IMG/VR virus record: IMGVR_UViG_3300010397_000059
Location: 1-44,366 of that record
Length of the DNA: 44,366 bases
Reading direction: 5' to 3' (one strand)
Source of the DNA: a virus
Each line of letters opens with the position of its first letter. Within the stretch, counting starts at the first letter, position 1. The position numbers were made by a program, and so were the translations under genes. Below are positions 39,526 through 44,366 of the stretch, piece by piece. The notes under the pieces are model-generated. The model had not been told where the DNA came from. It ran no database searches and saw nothing but the letters and a program-made list of their open reading frames with translations.

Positions 39526-40463
39526 TGAAACTCGTCAGTGACATGGGTGGCTTTCCGCGAACCGGAGTGCCTATTATCGTGGATCGCGCGGGCTACCCGG
39601 TTAACCGCGATGCGCCACTGCTGTTTCCGAGATCGGACATCAATCTCATCGCGACTGGCGGTGAAACGCGCATCGCTTTTGCTTATGCACCTTACGGCGG
39701 CGTCGCCACCGTCTATAAAAACGGCGTTCCGCTCGGGCCGCGCGATTGCGTTATATCTGGCCGCGCCGGCGTGTTTGCGATCGCGCTTTCCGCGCTCGAC
39801 ATCATTGATGTCAGTTATTGCACGGCCGAAACGTCCTTGCCAGCGGCCTCTACGCTCACTGGCAATAGGTTGTTTGCAACGTGGAATCCGGCGGACTCAA
39901 GCGCGAACGAGACGTTGACCAATGGGAATTTGACGGCCACCGATTCGAACAATTCTACGTGGAGCGCGTGCCGAACGACGTTGTCGAAAACGTCCGGTAA
40001 ATGGTACGTGGAATTCACCTTGACGGCGCTTACGACGTCGGGCACTACCGTTTCTGGCGGAGTCGGTTTTGGCGATGCTTCCATGGCGCTGGGTAATTAC
40101 TTGGGCAGCGATGTCCACGGATTTTCGGAATTTCTGCACGACGGTGGCGGCACGACCAATAAATACAACAATGGATCCGGAGCCGCGCTTTCGTTCGGTT
40201 CGCAGTCGGCGGGAGCCAAGGGCAAGCTTGCGATCGATGTGGATGCCGGCAAGCTATGGTTTGGCTTAGTCGGGACAGGATGGAACGGCTCAGGGGATCC
40301 GGTGATTGGCGCGAGCCCAGATTACACGTTCACTGCAGGCACAGCGATGTATGTGGCTTGCAGCAATATCCACCAGTCATCGATCACGCTCAATAGTGGC
40401 GGCAGCGCTTTTGGCGATGCAGTGCCGGCCGGCTTCTCTGCGGGATTTTATGCAGATTCATGA
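39525..40463 (+). CDS. Tail protein with SPRY-like domain, 312 aa
   Basis: Starts at 39525 (MKLVSDMGGFPRTGVPII). The first ~120 residues are a beta-rich attachment domain. The second part shows a SPRY/concanavalin-like pattern: SGKWYVEFTLTALTT, VSGGVGFGDASMALGNYL, GKLAIDVDAGKLWFGLVG and GDPVIGASPDYTF. SPRY-type domains bind proteins or sugars and are recurrent in phage tails. It is a good candidate receptor-contact protein. Confidence 0.75.
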   Translation: MKLVSDMGGFPRTGVPIIVDRAGYPVNRDAPLLFPRSDINLIATGGETRIAFAYAPYGGVATVYKNGVPLGPRDCVISGRAGVFAIALSALDIIDVSYCTAETSLPAASTLTGNRLFATWNPADSSANETLTNGNLTATDSNNSTWSACRTTLSKTSGKWYVEFTLTALTTSGTTVSGGVGFGDASMALGNYLGSDVHGFSEFLHDGGGTTNKYNNGSGAALSFGSQSAGAKGKLAIDVDAGKLWFGLVGTGWNGSGDPVIGASPDYTFTAGTAMYVACSNIHQSSITLNSGGSAFGDAVPAGFSAGFYADS

Positions 40464-42337
40464 GCGCGTACACCAAGCCAGCGCCATATACCAAACCGCA
40501 GACCTATGACGGCGGTGAAACCGCGCTTCCCATCGTTGCGCCGAACAATCTCGGCAGCACCGGGCTGCGCTGGCTCGATGCCGATGATCATTTCGCGCGC
40601 ACCGAATTCGACTGGCAGCAGGCGCAAGCCTCGAACGTGCCGATCGCAGCACCGTGGGAACGGCTCGATGCATTCTCGCGCTCGCTGTCGCAGGCGTGGC
40701 AGCAGGCAAATCAGTTCGGCTTCGATGCGGGATTACCTTGGAGCAAGCCAGGCGCTTTTGCCGCGGCGTTGTCGGCGCCCTGGCTGCAAGCCAACCCGTT
40801 TGATCGTGCTGCGGCCATGCCATGGGCGCAATTCCGCCAGCGTCTGGCCACGCAAACCGGCCTGCCATGGATCACGCCCGACGCGCACGGTTTCGCCGCA
40901 GCGCTGCCCTGGGCGACGCTGGCAGCCTACTCAGCGAGCAAGTCGCTGCTGTGGAAGCGCCTGGGCGAGCTCGGCGCGCATATCGCGTTGCCGTGGGGTA
41001 CTGGCAGCAACTACCAGACCGGCTATCGCAATCCCTTCGTCAATCCGCCCGACGACGGCAGCTCGCTCGTCTTCCCCGACCTTCCGGTGTACATCATGAT
41101 TCCGACCATTACGGCTGTTGTCACTGCCGGCGGTGCCGACTTGGACCCTCTCGCGCTCACAGTCGACGAGGACGTTGACTCGTTCTGTGCAAGCTTTGAG
41201 ATGCAGATCCCGGGCGTCGCATTACCGCTGATCGATCCAGGCGCATCCGGTCCGACCCCGATCAGCGTCACGATGAACGGGTATCCGTGGTCATTGCAGG
41301 TCGAAAGCTATACCGACAACCGCAAGTTCGGCGCCCGTGGATTCACCGTGCGCGGCCGCGGCTTGTCGGCCGCTTTCGCCGATGCGCCGGCGCGCACGCT
41401 ATTGCAGGCCGACGACTACAACGCCGCGCAACTCGCACAGCACGAAGTCGATCCGACCGGCTGGACCGTGATATGGGACGCCGTAGACTGGCTCGTGCCT
41501 GGTGGCACATTCAGTTACAACGACCTCGCGCCGATCGCTGCTATCCAGCAGCTGGCGAGCGCCGTCGGTGCGGTCGTGCTCACGGATCCGGACGCGCTCA
41601 CTATTCGGGTCGAGCCACGCTACCCGAATAAGCCGTGGGAGTGGGGCGGTGCAACGCCCTACGCTATCGTGCCGGCAGCGTTGCTCGATGCGGTGAGCGG
41701 TGATTGGCGCGGCGGCGCGAATCCGAACGGCATCTATGTTTACCCGAAGAACGCGACCAGCGGCGCATTCGTGCGCATCACTGGCAGCGCAGGCGATGTG
41801 CAGCTGCCGATGGTCGTCGAAACCATTCTGACCGACTCCGGAGCGCAAGCCGCACGCGGCATCTCGGAGCTGGCCAAGGCAGGCAAGACCAAGCGCGAGC
41901 AGATCACACTGCCGTTGCTGCCGGCGCCGGCGACGCCGGGGCTTATTCCGTTGCAGTCGCTGCTGCTCGCGATCGACGAGTATCCGCACGCACCGTTTAC
42001 CATCACGACGGCGGATTTCACGATCGCCGCAGTCGACGTGACGCAGTCGGTGCATGTCACTTCCGCCGCCTCGTTCGCGATCGATGACTATGTATTGATC
42101 ACCGCGCCTGGTCAGAAGTTGTTCGGGCAGATAACGGCGATCGCCGGGACAACGATCACCATCAAAACGGCGGCCATTTTTGCCGGTACGGCCGGCGATA
42201 CGATCGCAACCGATGCGTTCTTCACAAAGGCCAAAGCATGGAAAGGACAGGTGATGGCCAGGCAGATCACCGGCACGCGCAGCGGTGGCGCGCTCAGCGT
42301 GCGGCAGATCCTCACGGTCGAGAGGCAATTCCGGTGA
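40460..42337 (+). CDS. Baseplate hub-like tail protein with 14-residue Trp repeat
   Basis: A 625-residue protein. Residues 38-179 hold eleven tryptophans at 38, 52, 66, 80, 94, 108, 122, 137, 151, 165 and 179, i.e. every 14 residues with one 15-step, several as PW and often with Phe/Tyr six residues on. From ~residue 210 a hub/late-control-like region begins: YIMIPTITAVVTAGG, DVDSFCASFEMQIPG, VTMNGYPWSLQVESYTDNRK, FTVRGRGLSAAFADAPARTL, and later beta domains. It is probably part of the tail tip. Confidence 0.78.
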   Translation: MSAYTKPAPYTKPQTYDGGETALPIVAPNNLGSTGLRWLDADDHFARTEFDWQQAQASNVPIAAPWERLDAFSRSLSQAWQQANQFGFDAGLPWSKPGAFAAALSAPWLQANPFDRAAAMPWAQFRQRLATQTGLPWITPDAHGFAAALPWATLAAYSASKSLLWKRLGELGAHIALPWGTGSNYQTGYRNPFVNPPDDGSSLVFPDLPVYIMIPTITAVVTAGGADLDPLALTVDEDVDSFCASFEMQIPGVALPLIDPGASGPTPISVTMNGYPWSLQVESYTDNRKFGARGFTVRGRGLSAAFADAPARTLLQADDYNAAQLAQHEVDPTGWTVIWDAVDWLVPGGTFSYNDLAPIAAIQQLASAVGAVVLTDPDALTIRVEPRYPNKPWEWGGATPYAIVPAALLDAVSGDWRGGANPNGIYVYPKNATSGAFVRITGSAGDVQLPMVVETILTDSGAQAARGISELAKAGKTKREQITLPLLPAPATPGLIPLQSLLLAIDEYPHAPFTITTADFTIAAVDVTQSVHVTSAASFAIDDYVLITAPGQKLFGQITAIAGTTITIKTAAIFAGTAGDTIATDAFFTKAKAWKGQVMARQITGTRSGGALSVRQILTVERQFR

Positions 42338-42714
42338 GCCGCGCGAAAATCGTCACTGACAACGAAGGCGGGTTCTATGGTGTAAGTATCTTGTGCCCTG
42401 GGTGCCTATGGCCATCCGGCAGGCCTTCAAGTCACCTATTACAGACCGATTGGATGCCTGCCGGCATGGCGCGCACTGCGCACGCGCGTCCGGATTTGTG
42501 GGAATTCAACGGCGACCTGGAACGGCCAACATTCACGCCATCCCTGCTATGCAAGTCGACGCGCGGTGAAGATCATACGCCGTATGTTTGCCATTCTTTC
42601 ATCGGGCGCGAAGGCGCACAGCCGGGCCAGATTCGATTTCTGACCGACTGCACTCACGCGCTCGCCGGCAAGACGGTCGATCTTCCGGAATTTGGCGAGG
42701 ACTGCGAGGACTGA
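42334..42714 (+). CDS. DUF6527-like protein, 126 aa
   Basis: GTG start in a GTGA overlap with the hub gene. Pattern: ILCPGCLWP, LWEFNGDLERPTFTPSLLC, VCHSFIGREGAQPGQIRFLT then DCTHALAGKTVDLPEF, which matches the DUF6527 family found in many phages (Cys/His residues suggest a metal site). Function unknown. Confidence 0.75.
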   Translation: MSRAKIVTDNEGGFYGVSILCPGCLWPSGRPSSHLLQTDWMPAGMARTAHARPDLWEFNGDLERPTFTPSLLCKSTRGEDHTPYVCHSFIGREGAQPGQIRFLTDCTHALAGKTVDLPEFGEDCED

Positions 42715-42716
42715 CG

Positions 42717-42947
42717 ATGTTCAATGCCTGGAAAGACTTCCTTGACCAACTGCCCAAGGCGCCGATCCTGGTCGCCCAAGTGATCGAGCACCGCGCCGAC
42801 GGCCTCACCAGCATCGTCCAGTTCCCGAACGGCAGCCAGGCTGTAGCGCAAGGGCAGGGTGTAGCCGAGAGTAGTTATGCATTCGTCCGATCTGGTGAGA
42901 TCATCGGAGAAGCGCCGGCGATCACGCCGGTAACGATTTTCGTCTGA
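42717..42947 (+). CDS. Hypothetical protein, 76 aa
   Basis: MFNAWKDFLDQLPKAPILVA then VIEHRADGLTSIVQFPNGSQ. A small beta-rich protein three bases after the previous stop, ending VTIFV. The pattern VxxHxxDGxSxVxFPxG recurs in small phage tail-cluster proteins of unknown role. Confidence 0.65.
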   Translation: MFNAWKDFLDQLPKAPILVAQVIEHRADGLTSIVQFPNGSQAVAQGQGVAESSYAFVRSGEIIGEAPAITPVTIFV

Positions 42948-42988
42948 TTGTCGCGGCCGCTGAGACGCGCCGGCAATACGGTAAGCGC

Positions 42989-43147
42989 ATGAGATTCAGC
43001 AGCCTACCCAAAGACGTCCAGGAACGGATCTGGCGCCAGCGCGCCGAGCAGGAACGCGCGATCCGCAATGCCAGATATCGCAGCCGCGCGAAAGAGCGCA
43101 AACGGCGCGAAGATTCCCTTCGTTCAATCGGCGTTCGCAACCCCTGA
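42989..43147 (+). CDS. Small basic protein, 52 aa
   Basis: MRFSSLPKDVQERIWRQRAE leads into a very Arg/Lys-rich helix (RNARYRSRAKERKRREDS). It is likely helical and nucleic-acid binding if expressed. The ribosome-binding site is weak. The gap it fills would otherwise be ~220 bases without a gene. Confidence 0.5.
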   Translation: MRFSSLPKDVQERIWRQRAEQERAIRNARYRSRAKERKRREDSLRSIGVRNP

Positions 43148-43171
43148 GACTGCCCGCGCTATGCTTCAAGC

Positions 43172-43426
43172 ATGGCGCGCGAGCTCACCTATAGCCTCGA
43201 GGGCGGCGTCCCGCTTTGGAAGATGCCATGCGGCGTGTGTGATCACTGCGGTCGGTACTGCTGGGCCCTGCACCAGGCCAGCATCAAGTGCTTCTGGTGC
43301 GACTACGGCACGTTCATGCACCGCGGCCAGTTCGAATGGCACTGGTGTGCGTGCGAGTGGCGAGATCCGTATTGTCCGGAGTGTTGCGGGAGCGGGGTGG
43401 TGCCAGCCAGGCGAAACTACGATTGA
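43172..43426 (+). CDS. Cysteine-rich zinc-binding protein, 84 aa
   Basis: Contains CGVCDHCGRYCW, KCFWCDYGTF, WCACEWRDPYCPECCGSG: twelve cysteines spaced as in zinc ribbons. Last gene of the plus-strand late region. It converges with, and overlaps by 10 bases, the minus-strand pair near attP. No specific function was recognised. Confidence 0.65.
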   Translation: MARELTYSLEGGVPLWKMPCGVCDHCGRYCWALHQASIKCFWCDYGTFMHRGQFEWHWCACEWRDPYCPECCGSGVVPARRNYD

Positions 43427-43626
43427 CGCTTGATCGGCGCCACGCCTTCTCGGATTTTTCCACCATATTCTCGGAATACAAACATTCCCGTTTTGCGATC
43501 GAAACAGAACATATCGTCCTTGGTCGGTGGCTGAGCGTACTGACCTTCGCATTCGATTGCGAAGTCCTGATCGCCGTGCTCGGCGATGGCCTTCTGCAGC
43601 AGATCGATCAGTTCGCTGGCTTTCAT
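43417..43626 (-). CDS. Hypothetical protein, 69 aa
   Basis: MKASELIDLLQKAIAEHGDQ opens a small protein of the type common in phages and plasmids (xxSELIxxLxxxxxxHGDxx), ending REGVAPIKRQS. Its start overlaps the stop of the larger gene upstream (ATGA-type), so they are coupled. Function unknown. Confidence 0.7.
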   Translation of the reverse strand: MKASELIDLLQKAIAEHGDQDFAIECEGQYAQPPTKDDMFCFDRKTGMFVFREYGGKIREGVAPIKRQS

Positions 43627-44210
43627 TCGCGTGTAGTCGTTTGGTATATGTAGGCGAAGTTCATTTTGACCACGCCTTCCAGATAATCGATGCGGCCGAC
43701 GATCTCGGAATTTCCGTTAGCCTGGCGCGCTACGATATTGCCGTTACCATCATCGACGATCGCGCCGGCCGCTGGTATTGGCATACCGAAAATTCGTTCC
43801 GCGTACATCGTAAACGTTCCCGGCCGCACCGGAATGTGATCAAGCTTTAACGTGCATTCGTGCGCGGCCGCACCCTCATAGATAGGGCCGAGAGCCGCGA
43901 TCGGGCCGACTGGGTTGGTGATGACCGTATCGCGAGACTTGAATATCTCAGGATCGACCTTCGGCGGATCGCTTGTGATCATGCACTTTTCAGGCGGCAC
44001 CCGCTGAGTGTATTCAATCGATCCCAAAGGCCGCTTGCATAATTCGTCGGCGAGCGCCTGCTCACGCTCATGCGTGGTGAGCGGTTGCCAATATGCGCCA
44101 GGCGCTTCAGCAGCGAGCACCCAAACCGATCGGCATTCCGGACACGTGAAGCGGTCGCCCCAGCGGGCCAAACCGCGCGGCTTGTGATCCATGCATTTCG
44201 GGCAGCTCAT
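43623..44210 (-). CDS. Zinc-ribbon-containing protein, 195 aa
   Basis: N-terminal zinc ribbon (CPKCMDHKPRG, FTCPECRSVW), a short helical linker (LTTHEREQALADEL), then a beta-rich C-terminal part (HIPVRPGTFTMYAERIFGMP, EIVGRIDYLEGVVKMNFAYI). It starts close to the attP arm sites and is transcribed away from attP. No family was recognised. Confidence 0.65.
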   Translation of the reverse strand: MSCPKCMDHKPRGLARWGDRFTCPECRSVWVLAAEAPGAYWQPLTTHEREQALADELCKRPLGSIEYTQRVPPEKCMITSDPPKVDPEIFKSRDTVITNPVGPIAALGPIYEGAAAHECTLKLDHIPVRPGTFTMYAERIFGMPIPAAGAIVDDGNGNIVARQANGNSEIVGRIDYLEGVVKMNFAYIYQTTTRE

Positions 44211-44226
44211 GTATCCCTCTCAAAGG

Positions 44227-44248
44227 CTGGTGCAATTCTGGTGCATTC
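44227..44248 (+). promoter_or_regulatory. Candidate integrase arm-type sites, distal side
   Basis: Tandem CTGGTGCAATT (44227-44237) and CTGGTGCATTC (44238-44248), about 73 bases upstream of the attP core copy at 44321. They mirror the pair at 169-190 on the int side. Integrase or excisionase binding is inferred. Confidence 0.5.
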
Positions 44249-44366
44249 TAGTGCTCGGAACGGGTCGTCTCAGATGGCCTACATATAGTAGTGTCGCGGT
44301 GTGGCTGGCATGCAATAGCTTTCACACGGCAGGGGTCAGTGGTTCGATCCCACTATCGTCCACCAA
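44244..44366. repeat. Terminal direct repeat, right copy (contains attP core)
   Basis: Identical to 1-123, with the tRNA-Val(CAC) 3' half at 44321-44365. It is best explained as the overlap of a circular phage genome opened within attP. Confidence 0.9.

Overview
The window is a complete temperate, long-tailed (siphovirus-type) phage genome of a GC-rich proteobacterium. The first 123 bases are repeated exactly at the very end. Each copy carries the 3' half of a tRNA-Val (anticodon CAC) preceded by sequence that is not tRNA-like, so this is an intact attP seen twice: the contig is most simply a closed circular phage genome opened at attP with a terminal overlap. A lysogen would instead show a complete tRNA at one end. 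The type IV pilin, DUF4124 and DUF3309 genes suggest a gamma- or betaproteobacterial host (Xanthomonadales-like by impression only).

Left arm, about 0.1-10.8 kb, minus strand, read from the immunity region toward attP: repressor reading frames, two small genes, a type IV major pilin, a dense run of overlapping small genes, a SleB-type cell-wall hydrolase, and a complete diversity-generating retroelement (DGR). The DGR has an Avd-like accessory protein, a DGR-type reverse transcriptase, one adenine-rich template repeat (TR, 5157-5278) and three variable repeats (VR) at the 3' ends of three separate DUF1566-like genes. All 40 differences between the TR and the three VRs fall on TR adenines. The TR lies in frame inside the 5' end of the reverse-transcriptase ORF. 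Avd, RT and a ParB-family protein are joined by ATGA overlaps. A secreted protein, an excisionase and the integrase complete the arm.

Middle, 10.8-16 kb: a divergent Cro-like gene with a good promoter, three small minus-strand genes with structured leaders (one with two mutually exclusive hairpins covering the ribosome-binding site), two small plus-strand genes, a TOPRIM primase-helicase, and a 230-base cluster of nine GTGCGGYAT iterons with an alternating GC tract (origin or packaging site).

Right arm, 16-43.4 kb, plus strand: lambda-like packaging and head genes (Nu1-like small terminase, GpA large terminase, gpW, and one ORF joining portal, ClpP-type protease and major capsid protein), a decoration protein, a lysis cassette (M15 peptidase, holin candidate, DUF3309, spanin pair), head-tail and tail genes (tube, gpZ-like, an HNH intruder, tape measure), a large beta-repeat tail protein, fibre proteins, and a hub-like protein with a 14-residue tryptophan repeat. 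Two minus-strand genes close the circle next to the attP arm sites.

The main biological point is that the DGR diversifies proteins of the integrase-side operon, beside a pilin and a second wall hydrolase, and not the tail-fibre genes. This suggests variable proteins made by the lysogen, or variable virion decorations expressed from an unusual place.
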